A stretch of 33,284 bases of DNA from Magnetospirillum fulvum MGU-K5 (lineage in GTDB: Bacteria; Pseudomonadota; Alphaproteobacteria; Rhodospirillales; Magnetospirillaceae). The position numbers were made by a program, and so were the translations under genes. The notes below the pieces were generated by a model. That model did not search any database. It saw only the letters and a program-made list of their open reading frames with translations, and had not been told where the DNA came from. Positions 8,695-16,162 of the stretch are shown in pieces (position 1 is the stretch's first letter; each line of letters begins with the position of its first letter). The stretch is taken from assembly GCF_000442515.1 (NCBI RefSeq), contig NZ_AQPH01000039.1, forward strand, positions 1 through 33,284, read 5' to 3'.

Positions 8695-9231
8695 ATGACC
8701 CAAGCCGATTATCTCGAGGTTGTTGATGCGGTCGGAGTGATGCAGGCCCTTGATGAGTTTGACCCGCATATCGCCGGAACGCTCCCGATTGGGGTGGCAC
8801 TGCCGTCGAGTGACATTGATATCCTGTGCCACGCCCCAGACCTATCCGCATTCGCATCGGTTGTCTGGACGGAGTTCAGCGCATTCGAAAACTTCGCTCT
8901 CCGACAAAGAACGACGGGCGATAGACCCGTTGTTGCCTCGTTCAGGGCGAAGGGGTGGGAGTTCGAACTGTTTGGAAGCGTATTGCCTGTAGCGAAGCAG
9001 GCAGGGTGGCGACATTTTGTTATCGAGAAGCGACTGCTGTCGCTTGGTGGCACTGAATTATGTTCGGCGATATTGGATTGGCGCCGAAGAGGATTCAAGA
9101 CTGAGCCCGCTTTTGCCGCTGTGCTTGGTCTGCCCGGAAATCCTTACGACAGCCTGCTGGAGTTGGAGACAATGACGGATGAGCAACTCGCCGAGGTGCT
9201 CGGTCGTCCTCAACTGGCGGGGAGAGGGTGA
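8695..9231 (+). CDS. DUF4269 family protein (nucleotidyltransferase-like)
   Basis: The 178-residue protein matches the DUF4269 pattern. An early GTLPIGVALPSSDIDILC resembles the G-x...DxD core of nucleotidyltransferase-fold enzymes. It is followed by VVASFRAKGWEFELFG and a C-terminal half with RHFVIEKRLLSLGG. The fold implies nucleotide transfer, but no substrate is known to me. ATG 8695 sits five bases after GGAAGG and is preferred over GTG 8689, which overlaps that site. Codon and base use are visibly less GC-rich than in flanking core genes, and an IS3-family transposase scrap directly follows on the other strand. Together these suggest horizontal acquisition. Confidence 0.78.
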   Translation: MTQADYLEVVDAVGVMQALDEFDPHIAGTLPIGVALPSSDIDILCHAPDLSAFASVVWTEFSAFENFALRQRTTGDRPVVASFRAKGWEFELFGSVLPVAKQAGWRHFVIEKRLLSLGGTELCSAILDWRRRGFKTEPAFAAVLGLPGNPYDSLLELETMTDEQLAEVLGRPQLAGRG

Positions 9232-9237
9232 TTGAAC

Positions 9238-9345
9238 CGCCCCTTACGGCGCAACTGGTGTCAGACCTTACGGATTCTATAAACCCGGAAGTTATCGTCA
9301 AACACCCGACGCACCTCCCCTTGCAGATCGGCTCGCCCCATACGG
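9238..9345 (-). pseudogene. IS3-family transposase (OrfB) fragment with in-frame stop
   Basis: Read on the minus strand from 9345, the translation gives RMGRADLQGEVRRVFDDNF, then RVYRIRKV, a TGA stop, and HQLRRKG. This follows the N-terminal segment of IS3-family OrfB transposases, where the usual text is ...EIRRVFDENFRVYG(V/A)RKVW(R/H)QLRREG. The TGA sits exactly where the conserved tryptophan (TGG) is expected, so a single base change explains it. Similarity ends about 35 codons along, next to the DUF4269 gene. No catalytic DDE region, OrfA or terminal inverted repeats could be found, so it is a dead remnant. Confidence 0.6.
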
Positions 9346-9535
9346 GCCTTCGGCAAACCTGGGGCGGTTCTGCTCCATCACCGGGACCTGGATGTGGATC
9401 ACGATTTTTAACAACTTTTAGGATGTCACCTCAAGAAGATTTCTCCCGCTCATCCCCGTGTAATAATAACCCAGGCTTTTATGCCATTGATAAGTCGGTC
9501 AACGCACCCAGTCTTCCAGCCAGGAGCGACCCCCC
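9346..9535. other. Gene-free stretch beside the IS3 remnant
   Basis: No open frame with recognisable content. It is A/T-rich in places (9401-9480) compared with surrounding core DNA. It may include decayed insertion-sequence DNA, but I could not identify termini or target-site duplications. Confidence 0.4.
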
Positions 9536-9685
9536 CTACGGATCCTGTGCAGGTTTGTCGGGACGGATGGGGGAATCGAGGCTGTCTTGCCGCGCCTCTT
9601 CGACCAGGGCGGGCTCGGTCTCCAGCACAAACAGCGCCATACTGAGCAGGACCAGGACGACAATCCCTTGATTGAGCGAAGACAT
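9536..9685 (-). CDS. Small single-helix membrane ORF, possibly a truncated ion-channel start
   Basis: The 49-codon minus-strand frame (ATG at 9685) encodes SLNQGIVVLVLLSMALFVLETEP and then an acidic tail ending PDKPAQDP. The hydrophobic helix followed by VLETEP resembles the first transmembrane segment of bacterial voltage-gated-type ion channels (typically LIVLSVIAFVLETEP). The channel body is missing, so this could be a gene remnant or an independent small membrane protein. The same frame is open upstream to 9871 but without sensible protein character. There is no clear ribosome site; only a GC-rich purine run precedes the ATG. It lies downstream of the LysR gene on the same strand. Confidence 0.3.
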   Translation of the reverse strand: MSSLNQGIVVLVLLSMALFVLETEPALVEEARQDSLDSPIRPDKPAQDP

Positions 9686-9873
9686 CGCCCCGCCCGTCCA
9701 GGCCGTCGGTTCCACATGACGGTAGACCCGCGCCCGCAGCGTCAGGAGAACCGCCTTACAGCCTCTCCTCTTTTCAGCAGTCCTCCCCACCAACCTGGGA
9801 GAGCATCGCGAACGCCGCTCGGCTCGACTATGAACATTTTGTTGTTGAGCGGCCATCTGCGTGATGTTCACAG

Positions 9874-10776
9874 CTACCCAGCTGCGAGGAAGGAAGGACG
9901 CGGGGGGACGTCAGCCGCCTCGGAACGCAAAAGCGACAACAGGGCTTCGACGGCTGGCGAGGACGGTGCGCGCCAAACCAGATGGGTGCGGTTGGCGGCG
10001 ATATGCGGCGGCAGGTCATGGGTCGCCACCTGCTCGATTGCCGACAGATCGCGTAGAACCGAACGCGGCATGACGGCGACACCGGTGCCAGCGGCCACAC
10101 AGGCCGCCATCGCCTGATAGGAAGCGAATTCGAGCACCCGTTCCGGGCTGATCTTTTCCGCCGCCAACCATTCTTCCAGTCGGCGACGATAGGAGCAGCC
10201 TTGCGAAAAAGCGATGATGGTACGTCGCGCCAGTTGGGTGGCGTCGGCCAATGACGCGCCGATGGGCGCGACCAAAGCCAGTTCCTCGATGAAGACCGGC
10301 AGAGCCTCCAGCTCCGGTGCGGAAAAAGGCTCCGACACGAAAGCGGCGTCGATCTCGAATTTCAGCAGCCGATTGAGCAGCTGACCCGTCGACCCGGTGG
10401 ACAACTCCACCGTCACATTGGGAAAGCGGGCGTGGTAAAGCGCCAGCAGCGGCGGCAGGCGCACACCGGCCGTACTTTCCAGCGCTCCCAGGCGGAACTG
10501 CCCCAGCGGCAGGCCGCTGCGCATGGCCAGGGTTGCTTCCTCGGCCAGACGCAGAAGCCTCTCGGCATAAGGGAGCAGTTTCTCGCCCTCGGCGGTCAAG
10601 CGCAGCCCGCGGCCTTCCCGGCGAAACAGCGCCACGCCGAGCTTTTCCTCCAGTTGGCGGATGCGGGTGGTGACATTCGACTGGACCCGATTAAGCCGGG
10701 CCGCCGCGCGAACCACGCCGCCTTCCGCCACGACGGCTCGAAAAATATGGAGGGAGTCCAGATCGAGTGTTCTCAT
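9874..10776 (-). CDS. LysR-family transcriptional regulator
   Basis: The 300-residue regulator has the LysR N-terminal winged helix-turn-helix (about 5-63: LHIFRAVVAEGGVVRAAARLN, then RVQSNVTTRIRQLEEKLGVALF). A linker helix and a periplasmic-binding-protein-like effector domain (about 90-290) follow. Start ATG 10776. It is transcribed divergently from the MFS transporter gene at 10834, the usual arrangement for a LysR activator controlling its neighbour, and the 57-base gap is A/T-rich with two copies of ATAATTC (10787-10793, 10797-10803). A TATACT on the minus strand (10784-10789) could be its own -10 box. The inducer is unknown. Confidence 0.92.
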   Translation of the reverse strand: MRTLDLDSLHIFRAVVAEGGVVRAAARLNRVQSNVTTRIRQLEEKLGVALFRREGRGLRLTAEGEKLLPYAERLLRLAEEATLAMRSGLPLGQFRLGALESTAGVRLPPLLALYHARFPNVTVELSTGSTGQLLNRLLKFEIDAAFVSEPFSAPELEALPVFIEELALVAPIGASLADATQLARRTIIAFSQGCSYRRRLEEWLAAEKISPERVLEFASYQAMAACVAAGTGVAVMPRSVLRDLSAIEQVATHDLPPHIAANRTHLVWRAPSSPAVEALLSLLRSEAADVPPRPSFLAAG

Positions 10777-10833
10777 ATAAAGAAGTATAATTCCTAATAA
10801 TTCATTTGTCAGGATGTTTTCCCGTGTTTCTTA
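10777..10833. promoter_or_regulatory. Divergent lysR / MFS promoter region with ATAATTC direct repeats
   Basis: Short A/T-rich gap between the divergent genes. ATAATTC occurs twice, ten bases apart (10787-10793 and 10797-10803), about one helical turn. TATACT on the minus strand (10784-10789) is a plausible -10 for the regulator gene. It is a likely LysR operator region by position; no footprint evidence is possible here. Confidence 0.4.
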
Positions 10834-11997
10834 ATGGCTGACATGACGCGAGCAATTCTCTCTCCTTTGGCCATCCGTTTCGTCGCGTGGTCCGCGCTGG
10901 CGGTGGCGATGGGGATTGGACGTTTCGCCTTCACGCCCATGCTGCCGCTGATGATCCGCGACGGCAGCCTGGGCCTCGATGCCAGCCCCTGGCTCGCTGC
11001 CGTCAATTATTTCGGCTATCTGGTCGGTGCCCTGACGGCGGGGCGGCTGCCGTTTTCTCCGGCCCAAACGGCGAAAATCAGCCTGGTCGGCATCGTCCTG
11101 ACCACGGCGGCCATGGGTCTTGTCAGCGCGTTTCCGGCCTGGCTGTTGCTGCGGGGACTAGCCGGTGTCCTGAGTGGCTGGGCGCTGGTCGGCGTCAGCG
11201 CTTGGTCTCTGTATGAACTGGCGCGAGTCGAGCGGCCCCATCACGCGGCCTACGTCTATGCCGGGGTGGGGTCAGGGATTGCGCTGGCCGGTCTGTTCTG
11301 TGTTGCGGCCGCGGGGTCGGGCGCCTCCTCGGCAAGCCTCTGGCTGGAACTGGGGGCGCTGGCTCTGGTGGGCGTCGCCGCGCCGCTGCACCTGCTCCAC
11401 GGCGGTCCGGGCCCGATCCCGCCGCATGCCGCGTCTCAACACCGAGATACCGGCGAGTCGAAGTTGCTGATCGTCTGCTATGGCGTGTTCGGCTTCGGCT
11501 ATATCCTGCCCGCGACCTATCTGCCGACGCTGGCCCGTCAGATGATCGATGATCCACGCCTATTCGGCTTGGTCTGGCCGGTCTTTGGTCTCGCTGCCGC
11601 TTTGTCGACGCTATGTGCCGGTCGCCGCTGGATCCAGAGCAACCGCCTGCGTGCCTGGGCGCTTTGCCATATCGCCATGGCCATCGGCGCGGCATTGCCC
11701 GGCTTGTGGATCAATCCGGCGACGCTGGTCGCCTCGGCCGTGCTGATCGGCGGCACCTTCATGGTCATTACTATGCTCGGGATGCAGGAGGCGCGCCTGC
11801 GCGCCCCCGACCATGCCGCCGCCGCCCTGGGGCGCATGACAGCGGCGTTCGCTTTTGGTCAATTGGCCGGGCCGCTGGTATTGAGCGCCGCCCCCTCGGG
11901 CTCGTTACACCTGGGTCTGCAAGTCGCCGCTCTCGCCCTGCTTCTGACCGCCGCGCCGCTTTGGCTCCTCTCCCAACGCAACAGGACATCGCCATGA
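10834..11997 (+). CDS. YbfB/YjiJ-type major facilitator superfamily transporter
   Basis: The 387-residue polytopic protein has about 12 hydrophobic helices. It carries the family-typical opening WSALAVAMGIGRFAFTPMLP (about 18-37, the G-x-G-R-F-x-(F/Y)-T-P-x-L-P motif of YbfB/YjiJ transporters), then NYFGYLVGAL near 60. It is probably an inner-membrane exporter or uptake carrier; the substrate is unknown. Start ATG 10834, with ATG 10843 as an alternative; neither has a good ribosome site. Its stop overlaps the next gene start (ATGA at 11994-11997), so transporter and downstream enzyme are translationally coupled and probably controlled together by the divergent LysR protein. Confidence 0.88.
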   Translation: MADMTRAILSPLAIRFVAWSALAVAMGIGRFAFTPMLPLMIRDGSLGLDASPWLAAVNYFGYLVGALTAGRLPFSPAQTAKISLVGIVLTTAAMGLVSAFPAWLLLRGLAGVLSGWALVGVSAWSLYELARVERPHHAAYVYAGVGSGIALAGLFCVAAAGSGASSASLWLELGALALVGVAAPLHLLHGGPGPIPPHAASQHRDTGESKLLIVCYGVFGFGYILPATYLPTLARQMIDDPRLFGLVWPVFGLAAALSTLCAGRRWIQSNRLRAWALCHIAMAIGAALPGLWINPATLVASAVLIGGTFMVITMLGMQEARLRAPDHAAAALGRMTAAFAFGQLAGPLVLSAAPSGSLHLGLQVAALALLLTAAPLWLLSQRNRTSP

Positions 11998-12584
11998 CGA
12001 CACCGCAAGGATTTGCCGAAATCACCGCCGAACGCCTGCCGCTTCTGGCCGAAAGCGAGCGATCCGAAGCCCAGCGCGCTGCCGCTGAGGCCATCATCCG
12101 TGGCCCCCGCAAGACCATATTCGGCCCCTTCATTCCCCTGTTGCACACGCCGGTGCTGATGGAGCATCTGGGTGAGCTTGGCGCGGTCTTGCGGTTCGAC
12201 AGCGGTCTGCCCAACCACATCCGCGAGCTTGTCATCGCCGCAACTGCCCGCGCCACCGATAACCAGTTCGAATGGCAGACCCATGCGCCGCTCGCCCTGA
12301 AAGCCGGTATCACCCAGGCAACGCTGGACGCCATCGCGGCGCACCGCATCCCACGCAATCTGCCCGAGGACGAGGCGGCGGCACTTGATCTGGTCCATGA
12401 GATTCTGCGCCAGAATGGCCTGTCTGACGCCAGCTTCGCGGAAACGAAACGGCTTTTCGGCGAAGCTGGCATTGTCGAGTTGACGGTGCTGGTCGGCTAT
12501 TTCACGACCATTTGCTGGGTGATGAATATCGCACGCACACCGGGCCCAGGTATCTATCCGGCCCTCCGGGCGACACCGGCCTGA
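11994..12584 (+). CDS. Carboxymuconolactone decarboxylase family protein
   Basis: The 196-residue protein has the CMD/AhpD-like helical core: LGELGAVLRFDSGLPNHIRE (about 56-75), then LVIAATARATDNQFEWQTHA with PLALKAGI. The E-W-x-x-H-x-x-L-A pattern is that of the gamma-carboxymuconolactone decarboxylase branch. The C-x-x-C of AhpD peroxidase partners is absent, so redox activity through a thiol pair is not expected. ATG 11994 overlaps the transporter stop by four bases. Possible roles are aromatic or lactone catabolism tied to the transporter substrate. The family also contains many uncharacterised members, so the exact reaction is open. Confidence 0.85.
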   Translation: MTTPQGFAEITAERLPLLAESERSEAQRAAAEAIIRGPRKTIFGPFIPLLHTPVLMEHLGELGAVLRFDSGLPNHIRELVIAATARATDNQFEWQTHAPLALKAGITQATLDAIAAHRIPRNLPEDEAAALDLVHEILRQNGLSDASFAETKRLFGEAGIVELTVLVGYFTTICWVMNIARTPGPGIYPALRATPA

Positions 12585-12753
12585 TAGTCAAGGTGGCATT
12601 TAGCAATGCCCCGGTAATGGTCAGCCGCACTCACGGTAACGGCGTCCCGTTTAGGAATGGCCTGAGTTCACCCGCTTGAAGGCTGTGTCGATTCTCAAAG
12701 CCTTACCCCACTGCTCGTCAGACGGCAGTCAGATCGAAACCGGCCCGCTGTCG
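12585..12753. other. Gene-free stretch before the higBA remnant
   Basis: No coding content seen. The sequence has a loose inverted repeat (AAGGCT...AAGCCTT around 12675-12705), which could act as a weak transcription end for the upstream operon. Confidence 0.35.
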
Positions 12754-13159
12754 TCATTCCCCACCAATTCGAATGGCGCAGGAAGGGTCATACCCTTTCC
12801 TTAAGGCCGCCGATTGAGACGATGCCCCCCATTCCCGGTTGAGCTTCCAGGCCATTTGCATGGTGAGTAACCGCTTGCGGGACAAAATTTCAGACGCCCG
12901 CGACTGCGATCCGAAGGGGATGCCACGGTCTCGCTGGCTATAACCTTTCGGCTCCATCCGATATTTAATGGCGTCCACCGGATCGAGAGGGATCAATCGG
13001 CCAATTTGTGGCCTCATAATCAGAGATCATCAGGGCCAGAAGATCGAACTCATCGGCTTCCGACGTTCCAGGCTCTGGCTCATTTTCAAAGAAGCGCTCA
13101 ATCTCGGACAGAGCTTTTTCGTAGTCCACTTCGCAACGCAGGGGGCGAATGTCCATCAT
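12754..13159 (-). pseudogene. higA: HigA-type antitoxin, frameshifted
   Basis: On the minus strand from ATG 13159/13156 the translation begins MDIRPLRCEVDYEKALSEIE and reaches DYEATNWPIDP near 13000, the standard N-terminal half of HigA-family antitoxins. The frame then fails (SRSGGRH, stop at 12965). A second frame picks up exactly where it should, with LDPVDAIKYRMEPKGYSQRD and, later, SQSRASEILSRKRLLTMQMA, the HigA helix-turn-helix. One extra base (or two missing) around 12995-13000 accounts for the break. The last residues before 12754 do not look like a normal HigA end, and a hairpin-forming sequence (GGAAAGGGT/ACCCTTCC) overlaps them, so a second lesion is possible. Normally HigA binds HigB and represses the operon. 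Confidence 0.75.
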
Positions 13160-13336
13160 AACGTCTCCGCCATATTCAGCATGAGTTCCGATGAACTTCA
13201 CCAAAAGACGCTTGAATGTGTATAACACATGAAAAATAAGGCGGAATTTATTACCGCCAATATCAAAAATAACCTGGGTACCACCCACTAAATCCACCGA
13301 CATACCAAATTGTGTTTTGATATCGGCGGGTTCCGT
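13160..13336 (-). pseudogene. higB: HigB-type toxin, 3' half only
   Basis: Minus-strand residues EPADIKTQFGMSVDLVGGTQ, then VIFDIGGNKFRL and VKFIGTHAEYGGDV, follow the C-terminal half of HigB mRNA interferase-type toxins (typical text: SPADVK...NRVVFNIAGNKYRL...VRFVGTHAEYDRID). The N-terminal half is missing: upstream of 13336 the frame reads unrelated residues and runs into hairpin DNA at the end of the histidine kinase gene. There is no stop codon between this fragment and the antitoxin start, so the toxin remnant is fused in frame to HigA. The toxin is not expected to be active. Confidence 0.75.
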
Positions 13337-13363
13337 CCTTGACCCGTCGGTATAAGAGCGCCT

Positions 13364-13404
13364 GCCGGGAGCCATCGGCTCCCGGCCCCTTCCGTCCGGA
13401 AGGC
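13364..13404. terminator. Two adjacent hairpins after the histidine kinase gene
   Basis: GCCGGGAGCC-ATC-GGCTCCCGGC (13364-13386) is a perfect ten-pair stem, next to CCTTCC...GGAAGG (13389-13404). Both lie directly downstream of the histidine kinase stop (minus strand). They lack a T-run, so they may stabilise the 3' end or act in Rho-dependent ending. Confidence 0.5.
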
Positions 13405-14811
13405 TCAGGCTTCCTGCGTCGGCGGAAAGTCGAGCCGCACCACCAATCCAGGTGAATTGTCGCCCAAACTGAGTTGGGCTCCATGCAGCCGCGCCACCGC
13501 CTGAACCAGCGACAGACCAAGCCCGTTACCGGGGGTCGAGCGGGTGGAATCCAGCCGTACGAAGCGTTCGAGCACGTTATGGCGCGCCTCTTCCGGAACA
13601 CCGGGGCCGCTGTCACCAACAATGATCGCGATCCCGCCATTGCCGCCCGAGGCGGTAACGCGCACGTCGACCTTGCCACCGGCCGGGGTATATTTGACGG
13701 CATTGTCGACCAGATTGGCCAGCGCCTGGAACAACAGGTGACGATCACCCCGCAAGGACTGACCGGCCTCGCCGCCATAGGTGATCTTCAGATCCTTTTC
13801 CTCGGCCAGCGGCTCGTACAATTCGAACACGTCTCCGGCCAATTGAGCCGGATCGATCTGTTCGAACTGATCCAGTCGCCCCGAAGATTCCGCCTGGGAA
13901 ATCGTCAGAATCGCGTTAAAGGTCGCCAGCAGATTATCGGCGTCAGATAAGGTTTCCTCGAGGGTGCGATGATAGGCATCGCAATCCGAGGGGCCAAGCA
14001 GCACCAGATCGATCCGCGACCGCAAACGGTTCAGGGGCGTGCGCAAATCGTGGGCGATATTGTCCGAAACGGTACGGATGCCTTCCAGCAACCGTTCCAG
14101 TTCATCCATCATCTCGTTGAAGCTTTCGGCCAGTTGGTCGAATTCGTCGTCCGAGCCGGACAAGGTCATCCGCTGGCTGGTATCGCCACCAAAGATGTTG
14201 CGGGCGGTGCGGCTCATCTCCTCGACCCGCTGAAGCAGGTGACGACTGGTGAAATAGCCGCCGACCACTCCCAACTGAATCGTCAGCGCCAAGCCCCAGC
14301 CCAAGGCCCGGTTGATCGCCGATTTGACCCGGTTGGCGTCGGCGAGCGAACGGCCGACCAGCAGACGATGGCCGTCGGCCAGTTCATAGGCATGGGCCAT
14401 CACCTCGACCCCGGTCCCGCCCTCAACCACCGGCAACAGGTTGAAGCGGACCCAGCCCAGCATCGTCCCCACTTCGGTCGGCCACGCACGCAGATTGCCC
14501 GCGACGATGCGGCCATCCCCGGCGCGCAGGGCATAGGTGGCGCGGCCGTCGATATCCTGACGGGTGCGTTGGGCGATGATCTCGGACAGGCCGGGAATGG
14601 CGCGATCGCGATAGACTTCGTAAAGGCCGGTGGCTTCGGCCTCGACCGTCTCCTGCACCTGCCACTCGATGAACATCGTCGTGCTCCACGACACCAGCGC
14701 CAACAGCGCCACCGCCGAAACGGTGAAGATGCCGAGATAGCTCAGCGCCAGACGGAACGTGGTGGTGCGAAGAAGACTAGCGGGCCGCACGAAGCGTATA
14801 CCCCGCGCCAC
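13405..14811 (-). CDS. Two-component sensor histidine kinase (HAMP, HisKA)
   Basis: The 468-residue inner-membrane kinase has a membrane helix at about 20-42, a periplasmic region at about 45-165 and a second helix at about 168-188. A HAMP linker (about 188-245) precedes the dimerisation helix with phospho-acceptor H254 in NIAHDLRTPL. The ATPase domain has N-box N370 (NLVDNAVKYTP), G1 DSGPGV (400-405) and GNGLGL (428-433). It partners the OmpR-type regulator encoded immediately upstream; the genes overlap by 35 bases if GTG 14811 is used, or by 14 with GTG 14790. The periplasmic domain is not one I can name, so the stimulus is unknown. No obvious target gene lies alongside. Confidence 0.93.
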   Translation of the reverse strand: MARGIRFVRPASLLRTTTFRLALSYLGIFTVSAVALLALVSWSTTMFIEWQVQETVEAEATGLYEVYRDRAIPGLSEIIAQRTRQDIDGRATYALRAGDGRIVAGNLRAWPTEVGTMLGWVRFNLLPVVEGGTGVEVMAHAYELADGHRLLVGRSLADANRVKSAINRALGWGLALTIQLGVVGGYFTSRHLLQRVEEMSRTARNIFGGDTSQRMTLSGSDDEFDQLAESFNEMMDELERLLEGIRTVSDNIAHDLRTPLNRLRSRIDLVLLGPSDCDAYHRTLEETLSDADNLLATFNAILTISQAESSGRLDQFEQIDPAQLAGDVFELYEPLAEEKDLKITYGGEAGQSLRGDRHLLFQALANLVDNAVKYTPAGGKVDVRVTASGGNGGIAIIVGDSGPGVPEEARHNVLERFVRLDSTRSTPGNGLGLSLVQAVARLHGAQLSLGDNSPGLVVRLDFPPTQEA

Positions 14812-15454
14812 GAACCGTATGAATCAGGGGCGGATCGAAATCCTTATCGACTTTTTGGCGCAGACGGCTGATGTGGACGTCGATCAGGTTGGTCTGGGGA
14901 TCGAAATGATATTCCCAGACATTTTCCAGCAGCATCGTCCGGGTCACCACCTGACCGGCATGACGCAGCAAATATTCGAGCAGGCGGAATTCGCGCGGTT
15001 GCAGGTCGATCAACTGACCGCCCCGGGTGACGCTGCGGCCGAGCAGATCCATTTCGAGATCTTCGACCTTCAGCCGGGTTTCCGGCTGTGCCGCCGACAC
15101 CCGCCGGGACAGCGCTTCGATTCGGGCCAGCAATTCAGCAAAGGCATAGGGCTTGACCAGATAATCGTCACCGCCCGCCTTCAACCCCTTGACCCGGTCA
15201 TCGACCTTGCCCAGGGCGGACAGGACCAGCACCGGGGTGACGTTGCCCGAGGCGCGGATCGCCTGAATGATTGCCAGCCCGTCGAGACCGGGCAACATCC
15301 GATCGACGATCATCGCGTCCCAGCGCTCACTCGTCGCCATGAACAGGCCGTCGGTGCCGGTCGCGGCAAGGTCAACGACATGACCGGCTTCCCTAAGGCC
15401 CTTGGCCATATAGGCGGCTGCCTCGGTATCGTCCTCGATCACCAGAATGCGCAT
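14777..15454 (-). CDS. OmpR/PhoB-family response regulator
   Basis: The 225-residue regulator has a receiver domain (1-115; acidic pair D8/D9, phospho-acceptor D51, S79, K101) and a C-terminal winged helix of OmpR type (about 128-222, with LQPREFRLLEYLLRHAGQVV and the recognition region near VHISRLRQKVD). ATG 15454 gives the standard family length; the frame is open further upstream to 15700 but without receiver similarity. It is co-transcribed with, and overlaps, the histidine kinase gene. It binds DNA as a dimer when phosphorylated; targets are unknown. Confidence 0.95.
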   Translation of the reverse strand: MRILVIEDDTEAAAYMAKGLREAGHVVDLAATGTDGLFMATSERWDAMIVDRMLPGLDGLAIIQAIRASGNVTPVLVLSALGKVDDRVKGLKAGGDDYLVKPYAFAELLARIEALSRRVSAAQPETRLKVEDLEMDLLGRSVTRGGQLIDLQPREFRLLEYLLRHAGQVVTRTMLLENVWEYHFDPQTNLIDVHISRLRQKVDKDFDPPLIHTVRGAGYTLRAAR

Positions 15455-15510
15455 GTCGCCCTTTCGGTCACAGTTCGGAGGCCGAACCTTACATCCTTCC
15501 CCCCTCATCG
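15455..15510. promoter_or_regulatory. Presumed promoter segment of the two-component operon
   Basis: Short segment between the response-regulator start and the hairpin at 15511. By position it should hold the minus-strand leader and perhaps the promoter. No good -35/-10 pair could be picked out. Confidence 0.25.
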
Positions 15511-15550
15511 AAAAGCCCCCGCGCCATGGGAAAACAGCGTGGGGGCTTTT
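15511..15550. terminator. Strong bidirectional intrinsic terminator (end of repeat unit C)
   Basis: AAAAGCCCCC (15511-15520) pairs with GGGGGCTTTT (15541-15550), extended inward by three more pairs. It gives a T-run on both strands. On the minus strand it would stop transcription coming from the repeat region before the two-component promoter. Confidence 0.75.
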
Positions 15551-15780
15551 GTCGGCGAGGGCGGACGCCGGGAGCACGTCCGACCCGTGACGTCGGTGCG
15601 TCGCCCCCACGACAGGAGGAGACACCCCGCGACGGCATTGCGCAGCCGCCGAACCCTTTGGACATAAACGAGACTTGTCGAAAACGACCGATCCCGTCAC
15701 TCGAACCTGATTGGGGAATGATGCCGATGGCCGGATTACACCGCCCTGTCATCGCTATGAAGCTTTGGTAACGATCACCA
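15511..15780. repeat. Tandem unit C (degenerate copy of the tlyA 3'-end/hairpin unit)
   Basis: Same layout and length as units A and B. A terminator-like hairpin sits at its left end (15511-15550). At its right end is the conserved core GGATTACACCGCCCTGTC (15733-15750), followed by a minus-strand reading PLVIVTKAS-stop that resembles the tlyA end NPIITKG-stop. The interior lacks the G6-loop hairpins but has CGGAC...GTCCG (about 15562-15582) with GGGA in the loop. Probably the oldest, most diverged copy. Confidence 0.5.
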
Positions 15781-15810
15781 GGGGGCAATAAGCGAGCGGT
15801 CAAAGAAAAA

Positions 15811-16095
15811 CCCTCGCGCCGGGGGGAACGCGAGGGCTGTTCTGTCTGGTCGAACCGTCTGGGGGGAAGACGGTCGGACTGTGGTGGATTGCCGATCCTT
15901 CAGGGGGGGGGGACAGAAGGCTGACAATCCAGGGCGGGGAGTTCAGGGCCGCCCTTTCAGAGGGGGGAACAAGAGGAAGATTGAGGTCGTTGGTTGTCTT
16001 TGAGTGAGGACCAAAGCTGATAAGTCAACAATGCCCGCTTACGGGTTACCGCGCCCTGTCGGAACGATTACCCTTTCGTAATGATCGGATTTTCA
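15811..16095. repeat. Tandem unit A: hairpin array with G-run loops plus copy of the tlyA 3' end
   Basis: Left to right: hairpin 15811-15836 (CCCTCGCG/CGCGAGGG, loop with GGGGGGAA); hairpin 15854-15874 (ACCGTCT/AGACGGT, loop GGGGGGA); nested hairpin 15886-15930 (GGATTG/CAATCC outside, CCTTC/GAAGG inside, loop with ten G then A); hairpin 15931-15955 (AGGGCGG/CCGCCCT, loop with GGAGTTCA); and a further GGGGGGAA at 15962-15969. A spacer with AAGCTGATAA, the core GGGTTACCGCGCCCTGTCGG (16043-16062) and a minus-strand duplicate of the last codons of tlyA (ENPIITKG-stop) follow. On the minus strand the first hairpin is followed by TTTTTCTTT, making it an intrinsic terminator. Confidence 0.75.
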
Positions 16096-16162
16096 CCCGA
16101 CCGCTCCCCAACAGATCCGGTCCCGCCCGGCCGGTCGCATTCTCGGGGGATGGAAAAGAAAA

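Noticed and set aside
13474-14871. Plus-strand open frames over the histidine kinase gene
   Set aside because: Shadows of a complete kinase with all catalytic motifs on the other strand.
15455-15700. N-terminal extension of the response regulator
   Set aside because: The frame is open but crosses a strong bidirectional terminator hairpin and has no receiver similarity; ATG 15454 gives the normal protein.
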